Source of the DNA: an uncultured Eubacteriales bacterium
GTDB taxonomy: Bacteria; Bacillota; Clostridia; Oscillospirales; Acutalibacteraceae
Assembly (NCBI GenBank): GCA_934692675.1
Contig: CAKUUD010000002.1
Span: 62,001 to 126,000, forward strand
DNA: 64,000 nucleotides
Direction of reading: 5' to 3'
In this document: one piece after another, positions 1 to 9,856 of the stretch
Position numbering within the stretch: position 1 is the first letter of the stretch
How the letters are laid out: every line of letters begins with the position of its first letter
Notes under the pieces: generated by a model
Told to the model about the DNA's origin: nothing
What the model saw: the letters and a program-made list of their open reading frames with translations, nothing else
Database searches by the model: none
Position numbers and translations under genes: made by a program

Positions 1-1116
1 AACAAAAATTTATTTGTTATTGTTTGCGGATGCATGACCGAACAAGAGGTAATTATTAAGAAAATTAAGTCCACTTACTCGTTTATAAATTTGGTTTTAG
101 GCACGCATTCTATATATAAATTTCCGGAATTATTTTATAGTTCACTTGTTAAAGAATCTAAAAATCCGATATTTTCCGGCGATAAAGAAGATTCAATTTT
201 AGAAGGATTTCCTGAATATAAAAATAACAAATTAAAAGCTTTTTTATCGGTAATGTATGGGTGCAACAATTATTGCTCATATTGCATTGTCCCTTACGTT
301 AGGGGCAGAGAGAGGAGCAGAAAGCCCGAGCAAATAGTTTCCGAATTTAAAAAGCTTTTGGACGCAGGGTATAGAGACATAACGTTACTCGGTCAAAACG
401 TGAATTCTTACGGAAAAAACTTGGAAGAAAGTGTAGACTTTTCCGATTTATTAAAAATGCTCGATAATTTTGATGGTGAGTACACTATAAGGTTCATGAC
501 ATCTCACCCTAAAGATGCTTCAAACAAACTTATTGATACAATTGCCGCAAGTAAGCATATAGCTCATCATCTTCATTTGCCGGTGCAATGTGGAAGCAAT
601 CGTATTTTAAGCGAAATGAACCGCAAATACACCAAAGAATCTTACATGAAAATAATAGAATATGCTAGGCATAAAATTCCGGATATTATTTTTACGAGCG
701 ACATAATCGTAGGATTTCCAGGTGAAACTTATGAAGAATTTTTAGAAACTGTTGATTTAATAAAAGAGGTTAAATTCGGCTCACTTTTCACATTCATTTA
801 TTCCCCGAGAGAAGGGACCAAAGCCGCAACTTTACCGGATAATATCTCCAAAGAAGAGAAAACAAAATGGCTTCTGGAGCTTTTAAAAGTTCAAGAAGGA
901 ATTTCGGAAGAGCTTCATAAGCAGATGGTGGGCAAAGATATGAAAGTTCTTGTCGAAAATTTTGACGAAAAGTCATCAAATCTTTTATGCAGAACTTCAG
1001 GGAATGTAATTGCAGAAGTGCCCGCTTCCAAAGATTTTTTAGGAAAATTCATCAATATTCATATAACAGATTCAAGAAAAGAATCAATTTCAGGTACTAT
1101 TATAAAGGAGAGATAA
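1..1116 (+). CDS. miaB: tRNA-2-methylthio-N6-dimethylallyladenosine synthase MiaB, 5' end cut off by the window
   Basis: Radical-SAM methylthiotransferase that adds the 2-methylthio group to i6A37 of tRNAs reading UNN codons. The frame is open from base 1: the residues before the first internal ATG (base 34) read ...VCGCMTEQ, the third-cysteine motif of the N-terminal cluster, so the true start lies upstream and the ATG at 34 is internal. The SAM cluster motif CNNYCSYC (CxxxCxxC) is encoded near bases 262-285. The last 60 or so residues fit a TRAM domain. The next gene begins three bases after the stop. MiaA, which makes the i6A substrate, is encoded in the same operon at 6157. Family assignment is secure. 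Confidence 0.95.
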   Translation, partial: NKNLFVIVCGCMTEQEVIIKKIKSTYSFINLVLGTHSIYKFPELFYSSLVKESKNPIFSGDKEDSILEGFPEYKNNKLKAFLSVMYGCNNYCSYCIVPYVRGRERSRKPEQIVSEFKKLLDAGYRDITLLGQNVNSYGKNLEESVDFSDLLKMLDNFDGEYTIRFMTSHPKDASNKLIDTIAASKHIAHHLHLPVQCGSNRILSEMNRKYTKESYMKIIEYARHKIPDIIFTSDIIVGFPGETYEEFLETVDLIKEVKFGSLFTFIYSPREGTKAATLPDNISKEEKTKWLLELLKVQEGISEELHKQMVGKDMKVLVENFDEKSSNLLCRTSGNVIAEVPASKDFLGKFINIHITDSRKESISGTIIKER

Positions 1117-1119
1117 ATT

Positions 1120-1530
1120 ATGGAAATATTAACACTTGCAAGAGAATTAGGACATGCTGTTCAGCAAAGTGAAGAATACATAGATTTTAGAATAAAAGAA
1201 CAAAATGTTGAATGCGATGCAGAGTTGCAAAAAGAGATTGAAGAGTTCAATTTAAAAAAAGTTTCGATAAATCACGAAATTTCCAAAGAAGATGTTAATC
1301 AAGAAAAAATAGACAAACTTAACAACGAAATAAGTGAACTTTATTCCCAAATAATGGAAAATGAAACTATGCAAAAATTCAATGATTCAAAACAAAAATT
1401 TGAAAGCGTTTTGAGAAAAATAAATTTAATAATAAGCGGTTCAGCTGCCGGACAAGACCCTGAGGCAATTGACGTAACTGCAGAAGATTCCTGTGGCGGG
1501 AACTGTTCTTCCTGCGGCGGATGCAACTAA
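1120..1530 (+). CDS. YlbF/YmcA (RicF/RicA)-family protein with C-terminal cysteine cluster
   Basis: A 136-residue, mostly helical and highly charged protein of the Com_YlbF (DUF964) family. In Bacillus subtilis the related RicA (YmcA) and RicF (YlbF) form the Ric (Y-) complex with RicT and carry [4Fe-4S] clusters; the complex helps RNase Y mature mRNAs and influences competence and sporulation. Here four cysteines at residues 125, 129, 132 and 135 (C-x3-C-x2-C-x2-C) form the very C-terminus, consistent with cluster binding. It sits directly behind miaB and before mutS; in B. subtilis ymcA also follows the miaB gene. The start ATG follows AAGGAG at a good distance. Whether it plays the RicA or RicF role cannot be decided from sequence alone. 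Confidence 0.8.
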   Translation: MEILTLARELGHAVQQSEEYIDFRIKEQNVECDAELQKEIEEFNLKKVSINHEISKEDVNQEKIDKLNNEISELYSQIMENETMQKFNDSKQKFESVLRKINLIISGSAAGQDPEAIDVTAEDSCGGNCSSCGGCN

Positions 1531-1555
1531 AAGATATTTAAAGTGAGTGAATAAA

Positions 1556-4174
1556 ATGGTAAAAATTTCCCCTATGATGCAACAATATTTAGATATAAAA
1601 AATAAACATAAAGACAGTATTTTATTTTTTAGACTTGGCGATTTTTATGAAATGTTTTTCGACGATGCTAAATTAGCTTCAGAGGAGCTCGATCTTACCT
1701 TAACAGGCAAAGATTATGGTCAAGATGAACGCGCACCAATGTGCGGAGTGCCCTATCACAGCTGTGAGTCTTACATATCCAGGTTGGTATCCAAAGGGTA
1801 TAAAGTAGCCATGTGTGAGCAGATGGAATTGCCTTCAGAAGCCAAAGGAATCGTAAGACGTGAAGTAGTAAGGATTATAACTCCAGGCACAGTTACCGAA
1901 GACAGCATGCTTGATGAGTCCAGAAATAACTATTTGGCGTCCATTTACTATTCCAAAAAATTGGGTAGTGCAGGAGCGTGTTTTTGCGACATTTCCACCG
2001 GCGAATTGAAAGCTACCGAAATTAAAGAAAATCCATCCGAAATTTTGAATCTATTAAAAAACGAAATAGGAAAATTTAGCCCTACAGAAGTTTTGGTAGG
2101 CGGAGATATTGAGTTTTTGGAGCCATTAAAATCTTTTTTCAAAGATAAATTGTATTGTCGTATAGAAATTTTAGACAAAGATGTTTCGCTGGAAGATTCA
2201 AAAGATGTTCTTAAAAATCATTTTGGAAGCGAAGAAATCGAAAGATATAATAAAGAAACACCTTTAAGAAGTCTTGGAAATTTGTTTGAATATCTAAAGC
2301 AAACTCAAAAAAATGAGCTAAATAATATTAAAAATATTCATTTTTTTAACAGCACTGAGTTTATGGGTCTCGACCTTAATACCCTGCGAAATTTGGAAAT
2401 AGTAGAAACTATGCGTTCAAAACAAAAGAAAGGCTCTCTGCTTTGGGCGCTTGATAAAACCAAAACTCCAATGGGCAGGAGATTGCTGCGCTCTTGGGTA
2501 GAAAGACCTCTTCGGGACGTTCAAAAAATAGGGTATAGGCAAGAAGCTGTCGAAGAAATGGTAAATGAATTTGAACTTAAAGATGAAATTCGTGAAAATT
2601 TATCCGGAATTAGCGATATAGAAAGGTTAATGACAAGGATAAGTTACGGAACTGCGAGCCCTAAAGATTTGAAATCGTTATCTGAAACTTTGGGAAAATT
2701 GCCTGAGATAAAATATAATTTATTTAGGTGTAATTCTCGTCTTCTGAAAAAAATGTGCGAAAAATTCGACCTTTTAAAAGAAGTATACATGTTGATAGAA
2801 GATTCTATAAGAGACAACCCTCCTTTTATAGTAAGAGAGGGAAAAATAATCAAAGACGGCTACAGCGAAGAGGTAGACGGATTAAGAAATGATTTAAAAG
2901 GCGGATCCGGAATTGTCACAGAAATTGAAGAGCGTGAGAAAAAAAGAATCGGAGTTCCAAAATTAAAAGTTAAGTATAATAAAATTTTTGGATACTATAT
3001 AGAAATTCCTAATTCATATAAGGGTGATGTTCCGGAGGAATACATAAGAAAGCAAACTCTTGCAAATTGCGAAAGATACATAACCGAAGAGCTTAAACAA
3101 GTTGAATCAAGGATACTTTATGCTCATGATAAGATAAACGAAGTGGAGTATAAAATATTTGAAGATATTAGAAAAAAAGTTGCTGCAAATTTGACAAGAA
3201 TAAATGCGGTTGCTGCTATGCTTGCAAATTTAGATGTAATTGTTTCTCTTGCTGAAGTTGCTTACGTAAATAATTATGTTAAACCCACAGTTAATACTGA
3301 CGGAATTATTTCTATTAAAGAAGGTAGGCATCCTGTTGTGGAAGTCTTGCTCAGAGGTGCACCTTTTGTTCCAAATAATACAGAACTCGATGAAAACGAT
3401 AATATGATAGCCATCATTACAGGCCCAAATATGGCCGGGAAATCAACATATATGAGGCAAAATGCTCTAATAACTTTAATGGCTCAAATAGGGAGTTTTG
3501 TGCCTGCATCTGAGGCAACAATAGGAATAATCGACAACATATTTACTCGTATCGGTGCGTCGGACGATTTAGCTTCGGGTCAGTCAACTTTTATGGTGGA
3601 AATGAATGAGGTTGCAGATATTTTAAAAAATGCAACTCCTAAAAGTTTAATTATTTTAGATGAGGTAGGACGAGGTACCTCCACGTTTGATGGCATGAGC
3701 ATAGCCCGAGCTGTTTTGGAATATATTTCTAAATTTATCGGAGCAAAAACTTTATTCGCTACCCATTATCATGAGCTTACTACTATGGTCAGTGAATTTA
3801 AAAATATGAAAAATTATAATATCGCTGTAAAAAGGCACGGAGATGATATAACATTTTTAAGAAGGATTGTTCCGGGCGCTGCTGATGAAAGTTACGGAAT
3901 AGAAGTTGCAAAACTTGCTGGCGTGCCGGAGAACATAATAAAACGCGCCAAACAAATTCTTGAGAATGTAGAGCAGGAGGTTCTGGATTCCAAAAATTTT
4001 GGAAAAAATCCAGTTAAATCAGAAGTTCAAAGTACTCAACTTGAAATTTCGGATTCATATTTACCCTGCCAGGAGTTCGTAGATAATTTGAAAAATGTAG
4101 ATATAAGCGTGTTAACTCCCATAGAATCAATGAATATGCTTTACGAATTGGTAAAAAAAGCAAATCAAATTTAA
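1556..4174 (+). CDS. mutS: DNA mismatch repair protein MutS
   Basis: Recognises mismatches and small loops and recruits MutL. At 872 residues it has the usual MutS length. The N-terminal mismatch-binding motif F-Y-E lies at residues 30-32 (GDFYEMF). The connector, lever and clamp domains follow. The ATPase domain has Walker A GPNMAGKST near residue 623 and Walker B/signature LDEVGRGTSTFDG near residue 702. A GTG at 1547 is in frame three codons earlier, but the ATG at 1556 has the better-placed GTGAG and gives the normal N-terminus. mutL follows 18 bases downstream, so the pair is co-transcribed. Confidence 0.97.
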   Translation: MVKISPMMQQYLDIKNKHKDSILFFRLGDFYEMFFDDAKLASEELDLTLTGKDYGQDERAPMCGVPYHSCESYISRLVSKGYKVAMCEQMELPSEAKGIVRREVVRIITPGTVTEDSMLDESRNNYLASIYYSKKLGSAGACFCDISTGELKATEIKENPSEILNLLKNEIGKFSPTEVLVGGDIEFLEPLKSFFKDKLYCRIEILDKDVSLEDSKDVLKNHFGSEEIERYNKETPLRSLGNLFEYLKQTQKNELNNIKNIHFFNSTEFMGLDLNTLRNLEIVETMRSKQKKGSLLWALDKTKTPMGRRLLRSWVERPLRDVQKIGYRQEAVEEMVNEFELKDEIRENLSGISDIERLMTRISYGTASPKDLKSLSETLGKLPEIKYNLFRCNSRLLKKMCEKFDLLKEVYMLIEDSIRDNPPFIVREGKIIKDGYSEEVDGLRNDLKGGSGIVTEIEEREKKRIGVPKLKVKYNKIFGYYIEIPNSYKGDVPEEYIRKQTLANCERYITEELKQVESRILYAHDKINEVEYKIFEDIRKKVAANLTRINAVAAMLANLDVIVSLAEVAYVNNYVKPTVNTDGIISIKEGRHPVVEVLLRGAPFVPNNTELDENDNMIAIITGPNMAGKSTYMRQNALITLMAQIGSFVPASEATIGIIDNIFTRIGASDDLASGQSTFMVEMNEVADILKNATPKSLIILDEVGRGTSTFDGMSIARAVLEYISKFIGAKTLFATHYHELTTMVSEFKNMKNYNIAVKRHGDDITFLRRIVPGAADESYGIEVAKLAGVPENIIKRAKQILENVEQEVLDSKNFGKNPVKSEVQSTQLEISDSYLPCQEFVDNLKNVDISVLTPIESMNMLYELVKKANQI

Positions 4175-4192
4175 TTTAAGAGGAATTACAGG

Positions 4193-6160
4193 ATGCGTAA
4201 AATAAATGTTTTAAGCAAGCAAACTGCTCAGCTTATTGCTGCAGGAGAAGTCGTTGAACGCCCGGGATCTGTTTTCAAGGAACTCCTTGAGAACGCAATC
4301 GATTCCGGCGCGACTCAGATTGTTGCCGAAATAAAAAACGGCGGAATAAAGCTTATTAAAATTTCGGATAATGGATGTGGAATATATAAAGATGACGTTA
4401 AAAATGCCTTTCTTCGTCATGCTACAAGTAAATTGAAAACAGCCGACGATCTTGAAAATATAAGCTCTCTAGGATTCAGGGGAGAGGCATTGGCGTCAAT
4501 TTGTGCAGTTTCAAAATTAGAAATAATAACAAAATCCTGTGAAGAAGATGTAGGGAGCAGGTTTTTTGTAAACGCCGGAGTGCCCGGTGAATTTTCTGAA
4601 GCCGGATGTGCGAATGGAACCACAATAATTGTAAGAGATTTATTTTATAATGTTCCTGCAAGAATGAAATTTTTAAAAAAAGATGCAATAGAGGCAGGAA
4701 TTTGCGCTGCTATCATTGATAAATTAATTCTTTCTCACCCTGAGATTTCATTTAAATTTATAAAAGATGGAAAAGAAATTTTGAAAAGTTCGGGCAATGG
4801 TAAAATTTCTTCGGCCATATATTCTGTGTACGGCAAAGAATTTCACTCCAAAATGATTCCTTTGAATTACGATTATGAAGGTGTAAAAATCAGTGGATTC
4901 GTATGCAAGCCTGAGTTTTCCAAAGCTAATCGTGGAATGCAAAATTTTTTCGTTAATAATAGATACGTAAAAGTAAAAATAGCGAGTGTTGCGCTTGAAG
5001 AGGCTTTTAAAAATTCATTGATGGTAGGGAAGTTTCCTTGTTGCGTGATTTACATTGATGTTTCGCCAAAGCTGGTCGACGTAAACGTTCATCCGGCAAA
5101 GACCGAAGTTAAGTTTGTAAATGAAAAATCGGTTTTTGACGCAATATATTTTGCCGTTAAAAGTGCAATTATGAAGGACAACGAAGATCAATTTTTGCTG
5201 TCTTCGACAAACAGTGAACTCTTTTCAAAAAGGTTGAGCGATTCTTCAAATTCATTTAGTTTAGGAAAAAATAATAATCCAGAAGCACCTATTAGTAAAA
5301 TTTCTGAGAATTTTTCTAAACCTTTAGGCAGAAATTTTATGAGCAAAATTTTTGAAAGTGACCAAAATTCAGCACAAAGTGTTAACGAGCAGCCAATTAA
5401 AGATGAAATTCCTCCGGTTGCTGAAAACAAAAATTTTGAAATAAATCCGGAAATTAAACCGATAAATCTTAAAGTCGAAGAAAAAGTCAGTGAAAATTTT
5501 CAAGAAAAAATCAAGCCCGAAAAAGAAATGCCGGAAGAAAATATAAAATATGAGCAAGTAAAAATGGAAACTCCCTGCGATTCTGATTCGAAACTTCCCC
5601 AAAAAATTATAGGCGAAATCTTCGATTGCTATATTATTGTAGAGTCGGAAAACCAAATGATTTTGATAGATAAACACGCCGCTCATGAGAGATTAATATT
5701 TGAAAAATTAAAGAAAAATGTACATATTGATGCCTCCCAAGATCTTATGAAGCCTGTTGTGGTGAATTTGGAAAAAGAAAAATATTCTATAGTAATAAAT
5801 AATTTAGATTTGTTATCCGAAGCTGGAATAGAAGCTGAAGATTTCGGAGAAGGAAGCATAATAATCCGAAGCATTCCTATGTACATGTCAGTGAACGAAA
5901 TAGAAGATTTTGTGACTGAAATTGCTGATTATATTTTTGAAAACAAAAAAGATTTGAATCCCAAAAAATTGGATTGGATATATCATAACATCGCGTGCAG
6001 AGCAGCAGTTAAAGCCGGGAAATCGTGTTCTATGGATGAAATAAAAAATCTTGTGAACGAGCTTTCTAAGGATGCCCAAGTTAACCACTGCCCTCATGGC
6101 AGGCCTATATATGTTACTTTAGATAAAAAATTTATAGAAAAGCAATTTGGAAGGATATGA
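4193..6160 (+). CDS. mutL: DNA mismatch repair protein MutL (endonuclease type)
   Basis: Couples MutS recognition to strand removal. The N-terminal GHKL ATPase shows ELLENAIDSGA, DNGCGI, HATSKL and GFRGEAL. A long charged linker of about residues 350-460 separates it from the C-terminal dimerisation domain. That domain carries the metal-endonuclease motif DKHAAHERLIFE near residue 494, a DQHA(x)2E(x)4E motif with Lys replacing Gln, plus ACRAAV and CPHGRP. This is therefore the nicking type of MutL, as expected in bacteria without MutH. It has 655 residues. The stop overlaps the miaA start by four bases (ATGA). Confidence 0.96.
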   Translation: MRKINVLSKQTAQLIAAGEVVERPGSVFKELLENAIDSGATQIVAEIKNGGIKLIKISDNGCGIYKDDVKNAFLRHATSKLKTADDLENISSLGFRGEALASICAVSKLEIITKSCEEDVGSRFFVNAGVPGEFSEAGCANGTTIIVRDLFYNVPARMKFLKKDAIEAGICAAIIDKLILSHPEISFKFIKDGKEILKSSGNGKISSAIYSVYGKEFHSKMIPLNYDYEGVKISGFVCKPEFSKANRGMQNFFVNNRYVKVKIASVALEEAFKNSLMVGKFPCCVIYIDVSPKLVDVNVHPAKTEVKFVNEKSVFDAIYFAVKSAIMKDNEDQFLLSSTNSELFSKRLSDSSNSFSLGKNNNPEAPISKISENFSKPLGRNFMSKIFESDQNSAQSVNEQPIKDEIPPVAENKNFEINPEIKPINLKVEEKVSENFQEKIKPEKEMPEENIKYEQVKMETPCDSDSKLPQKIIGEIFDCYIIVESENQMILIDKHAAHERLIFEKLKKNVHIDASQDLMKPVVVNLEKEKYSIVINNLDLLSEAGIEAEDFGEGSIIIRSIPMYMSVNEIEDFVTEIADYIFENKKDLNPKKLDWIYHNIACRAAVKAGKSCSMDEIKNLVNELSKDAQVNHCPHGRPIYVTLDKKFIEKQFGRI

Positions 6161-7107
6161 TTAATTTGTCTGAAAAATTAATTCCAGTGGTAAGCATCGT
6201 CGGTCCGACGGCTTCGGGAAAAACAGAGCTTTCTGTAAATTTGGCAAAAAAGTTTAACGGAGAAATAATTTCAGCTGATTCAATGCAAATATACAAGGAG
6301 TTTGACATAGCAACAGCAAAACCGAGCGCCTCTGATCTGAAGGATATTAAACACTACTTGGTGGGAAATATTAGCGTTTCCGAAGAGTTTAGCGTTTCCG
6401 ATTTTGTACACTCTGCTTCGGAATGTATAAAAAAAATAAATAATAACGGTTATCTACCGTTTTTGGTCGGAGGCACCGGGCTTTATTTGAATTCCCTACT
6501 CGAAAATATAGAGTTTGAATCTTCGAAAAGTTCTGACGAAAATTTAAGAAATGAATTAAATAAAAAAGAAAACGAAGAATTGTATGGAATTTTAAAAAAA
6601 ATAGACCCCGAAAGTTCTTCAAAAATTCATGTGAACAATAAAAAAAGAGTTATACGAGCCATTGAATTTTTTTACACTGCTGGATATCCTATTTCTAAGC
6701 AGGTCGAAAATTCTCGAAAAAATCCACCTTTGTATGATGTGTGCAAAATAGGGCTGAACTTCAAAAACAGAGATGTTTTATACGAAAGAATAAACTCTAG
6801 GGTAGACAAGATGTTCGACATGGGAATTATAGAAGAAGTGAAAAAAGTAAGAAATATGAACCCCGGAAAAACTGCTTCGGCAGCGATAGGATACAAAGAA
6901 ATTTTAGATTATCTCGATGGAAATATAAGTTTGTGTCAAGTCAAAGAAAATCTCAAACAGGCTACCCGAAGGTACGCAAAAAGGCAGCTTACTTGGTTCA
7001 GAAAAGATGAAAAAATAAATTGGATATATTTGGATGAACTTAAAAATCACGAAGAAATAATTAATGTGTCAGAAGAAATTTTAAAAAATTTTACATTAAA
7101 AGGATAA
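6157..7107 (+). CDS. miaA: tRNA dimethylallyltransferase MiaA
   Basis: Transfers dimethylallyl from DMAPP to A37 of tRNA, producing the substrate for MiaB encoded upstream. The P-loop GPTASGKTELS is near the N-terminus, followed by the conserved ISADSMQIY and the DIATAKPS segment. A C-terminal QATRRYAKRQLTWFR motif is typical of the family. At 316 residues the length is normal. It is translationally coupled to mutL through the ATGA overlap. The isoprenoid donor pathway is represented in this window by ispH. Confidence 0.96.
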   Translation: MINLSEKLIPVVSIVGPTASGKTELSVNLAKKFNGEIISADSMQIYKEFDIATAKPSASDLKDIKHYLVGNISVSEEFSVSDFVHSASECIKKINNNGYLPFLVGGTGLYLNSLLENIEFESSKSSDENLRNELNKKENEELYGILKKIDPESSSKIHVNNKKRVIRAIEFFYTAGYPISKQVENSRKNPPLYDVCKIGLNFKNRDVLYERINSRVDKMFDMGIIEEVKKVRNMNPGKTASAAIGYKEILDYLDGNISLCQVKENLKQATRRYAKRQLTWFRKDEKINWIYLDELKNHEEIINVSEEILKNFTLKG

Positions 7108-7113
7108 GTGCGT

Positions 7114-8358
7114 ATGAAAAGTAAGAAGTTGAAAAAAATTATTATAAGCTGCTTTTTGTTTTTAGTGCTGTTGGTTTTAATATTTTATTTTTTGTATAAA
7201 AAAAAGTTTAATGTAGATTTTCAAATTGCCGAATTACATGAGGTTAAGGATAGTTTTCGTATTACTGGTATGGTAGTTAGAGACGAAGAAATCATAACTA
7301 CTCCTGAAGAAAACAAAGCTTTTCTTAAATATCTCGTAAAAGATGGCGACAAATCCCCAAAGAATGGAATTATAGCGGAGGTTTATGACTCTTCGGAGTC
7401 CTCTAAAGCCAGTTACAAAATAGATCTGTTGGACAAAGAAATAAAAGTTTTAGAAAAATTAAATACCTGCCAATATAATTTTTCTCAAAGCATTAATGCA
7501 CTTAATAAGAAAATCAGTGAAGAAGTTAAAAATTTATTGGTCTCTGTAAATGATTTTCAAGTGGCTGATAGCATAAATTTAAGAAATAAAATACTATATT
7601 TTTTAAATGAAAAGAAAATTATTCTGGGTAAAAGTGTAAATTTTGAAGAAAAAATCCAAGAATTAAAAAAAGAAAAAAATAAATTGCTTTCTCTAAATCC
7701 TCATATTGTTTCTCAGATAAAGTCTCCGGATTCAGGGGTGTTTTTTACAAGCACAGATGGCTATGAAGAATCCTTTTCGTACAAAAATTTAAAAGCCGAA
7801 AAAGCTCAATTTTCCAATTTAAGTAATGTTAATAACAGTGAAAATTATAACGGAGTAATAGGCAAAATTGTTAAATTATGCACATGGTATATTGTTTGCG
7901 AAATGAGCAAAGAACAAGCTGATAAAATTTCCTCTGGTCAAGAAGCCTCAATAAGTGTGGAAGGCTTAGAAACTGTAAAAAATTTACCATGCAAGATTGA
8001 AAGTATAAATTTCCCCGGCGATAATAGCAACTCTACTGTTTTGATTTCGTGTAATTATATGAACGAACACATCGCTTCGCTCAGAAACGAAGATTTTGTC
8101 CTGGAATTTAACAAATATTACGGCCTTGAAGTAGATAAAGACGCCGTGTGCCAAGACAGTTCCGATGAGAATAAATTTGGCGTGTATGTTACTCATGGAA
8201 ATTATTTGAAATTCAAAAAAATTAATCCTGTGTATTGGAAAGAAGATAAAGTGGTTTGTGCTTACGGAAATGACGAATATAGCGACGAAAGTTATCTTCA
8301 GGTGGGAGATAAAATAGTAAAAGGTTCAAATTTATATCCCGGCAAGAAAGTAAATTGA
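7114..8358 (+). CDS. HlyD-like membrane-anchored protein (periplasmic-adaptor type)
   Basis: Single N-terminal transmembrane segment (about residues 8-28) after a basic stretch, then a large extracytoplasmic region with a central coiled coil of about residues 95-200 between two beta-rich parts. This is the layout of HlyD/membrane-fusion proteins. Proteins of this type commonly lie next to sepF in Clostridia; the genomic role there is not established. The ATG at 7114 is chosen because AAAGGA at 7099-7104 is well spaced for it, whereas the in-frame GTG at 7108 is too close. No exporter ATPase or outer-membrane partner is nearby, so a transport function is not supported by context. Confidence 0.6.
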   Translation: MKSKKLKKIIISCFLFLVLLVLIFYFLYKKKFNVDFQIAELHEVKDSFRITGMVVRDEEIITTPEENKAFLKYLVKDGDKSPKNGIIAEVYDSSESSKASYKIDLLDKEIKVLEKLNTCQYNFSQSINALNKKISEEVKNLLVSVNDFQVADSINLRNKILYFLNEKKIILGKSVNFEEKIQELKKEKNKLLSLNPHIVSQIKSPDSGVFFTSTDGYEESFSYKNLKAEKAQFSNLSNVNNSENYNGVIGKIVKLCTWYIVCEMSKEQADKISSGQEASISVEGLETVKNLPCKIESINFPGDNSNSTVLISCNYMNEHIASLRNEDFVLEFNKYYGLEVDKDAVCQDSSDENKFGVYVTHGNYLKFKKINPVYWKEDKVVCAYGNDEYSDESYLQVGDKIVKGSNLYPGKKVN

Positions 8359-8491
8359 TATTATACATAAAAAATCATAAAATTTAGACATTAAATTTAA
8401 TAAATAGATGATAAATGTATATAAATATGATTCAAAGTATAAAAAATATTTAAAATGTATAATAATTTTTACATTTTTTTCGAAATGATTA

Positions 8492-8520
8492 TTGACATTT
8501 TTTTAGAAACAGTTCATAAT
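8492..8520 (+). promoter_or_regulatory. Sigma-A-type promoter for sepF-divIVA
   Basis: TTGACA (8492-8497), a 17-base spacer and CATAAT (8515-8520). Transcription would start near 8527, giving a leader of about 90 bases before sepF. The preceding 130 bases are very AT-rich with no other recognisable element and no clear terminator for the upstream operon. Confidence 0.8.
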
Positions 8521-8615
8521 GGGTTTGTGAATGCCTGAGAATGGGCAATTGTATAAGTTTGAGATTAATTACATATTTAATTGTAAGTAACAAATTAAAA
8601 TAGGAGGAATTATAA

Positions 8616-9050
8616 ATGGCAGGATTAGTAGAAAAATTTAAAGAAATGTGGTCTCCTTCGGACGAATATGAGGATTATGAAGAACAAGAAGAATTTGAAC
8701 ATGATAACGATTCTTCATACGAATATAAATCTAAAAAAAATAACAGAGTTGTCAGCATACACGATTCTCACAAATTAAAAGTTATACTTGTCAAGCCTGA
8801 GCGTTTTTGCGAGGATGTAAAAAATATCGCTGATGAATTGTTGAAGAAAAACACCATAGTTCTTAATTTAGAAAAGGTTATAAAATCCGAATCAAGAAGG
8901 ATGATTGACTTTTTGAGCGGAGTCGCTTATGCCAACGGGGGACAAATAAAAAACGTTTCTGCTGATACTTTTGTAATAACTCCATGTAATGTGGACTTAG
9001 AAGGGGACGATTTTGTCGGAGAACTTGAAGGTCAGGGAATATATTTTTAA
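8616..9050 (+). CDS. sepF: Cell division protein SepF
   Basis: Membrane-tethering partner that bundles FtsZ filaments at the septum. The N-terminal MAGLVEKFKEMW can form the amphipathic membrane-targeting helix. An acidic linker (residues 15-40) follows, then the SepF core (about 50-144) with LVKPERF and the conserved IDFLSGVAYANGG segment. AGGAGG at 8602-8607 precedes the ATG at ideal spacing. divIVA follows 41 bases later, the usual order in Firmicutes, although ylmG and ylmH are absent between them. Confidence 0.95.
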   Translation: MAGLVEKFKEMWSPSDEYEDYEEQEEFEHDNDSSYEYKSKKNNRVVSIHDSHKLKVILVKPERFCEDVKNIADELLKKNTIVLNLEKVIKSESRRMIDFLSGVAYANGGQIKNVSADTFVITPCNVDLEGDDFVGELEGQGIYF

Positions 9051-9091
9051 TTTATTGTTACTTTTAAAATTATACCAAGAGGTGAAAATCT

Positions 9092-9775
9092 TTGCTAAGT
9101 ATTGATGATGTAAAACAAGTTAGTTTTAGGAGAGCAAATTTTGGAGGTTACAAACCCGAGGACGTTGATGCGTTCGTGGACGATGTTCAGGATTCTTATG
9201 AGAAAATGTTAGAAGAAAACAAAAATTTGCGTAATGAAATTGAAAATTTAAGAGATAAGATAGACAGAATTTATGCCGAAGAAGGAGCAATACGCAAGGT
9301 GCTGTTAAATGCCCAAAATATTGCCGAGAGTTCGCTTAATCAAGCCAAAGAAAAAACAGAAGAGATTGTTGAAAAGGCTGTAAAAAAATCAAATGACCTC
9401 ATAGACAAGGCAAAAGAAGAGGTTAAAATTCAAAATCAAATATCTGAGAGACTGAAAGCTGAAGCGGTTTCGCTTAAGAATAAGTTAAAAGATATTTATA
9501 AAGAACATATGGAAATAATAGGAAAAATCCCCGGCGATGTAAGAGCTGAAAATGATGATTCTAAAGAAGAAAAATCTGAGTGCGAGAAAGAAAAAACTGA
9601 TTTTGTTGATATATCGAGCGAGGATATTTCCGGAGGTTTAGGCGCTGTTGAAGTCAATATCGCCTCGGAAAAAAGAGAAAACATTCCTGATTTGAAATTC
9701 GGTAAAGATTACAATATTGAGGATGAAAGCAAGCCCAAAGGAGCATTTTCGGGGCTGTTCAAAAAGAAAAAATAA
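9092..9775 (+). CDS. divIVA: DivIVA-family cell-pole/septum protein
   Basis: Coiled-coil scaffold that binds negatively curved membrane. The N-terminal domain is typical: LSIDDVKQVSFRRANFGGY followed by the VDAFVDDV segment. A long heptad coiled coil spans about residues 30-150, then an acidic tail and a lysine-rich C-terminus. Translation starts at TTG 9092 behind AGAGGTG; no ATG fits the conserved N-terminus. The gene is probably co-transcribed with sepF and is followed by a strong terminator. Confidence 0.92.
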   Translation: MLSIDDVKQVSFRRANFGGYKPEDVDAFVDDVQDSYEKMLEENKNLRNEIENLRDKIDRIYAEEGAIRKVLLNAQNIAESSLNQAKEKTEEIVEKAVKKSNDLIDKAKEEVKIQNQISERLKAEAVSLKNKLKDIYKEHMEIIGKIPGDVRAENDDSKEEKSECEKEKTDFVDISSEDISGGLGAVEVNIASEKRENIPDLKFGKDYNIEDESKPKGAFSGLFKKKK

Positions 9776-9798
9776 TTACATTTAAAGTTTTACAGATT

Positions 9799-9850
9799 AC
9801 ATATCACTTGTTTTATTTACATGATAATTCAAGTGATATGTATTTTTAAT
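9799..9850 (+). terminator. Intrinsic terminator after divIVA
   Basis: A perfect 12-bp inverted repeat, ACATATCACTTG (9799-9810) and its complement (9830-9841), separated by 19 bases and followed by a T-rich tract. Confidence 0.7.
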
Positions 9851-9856
9851 TTGTAC

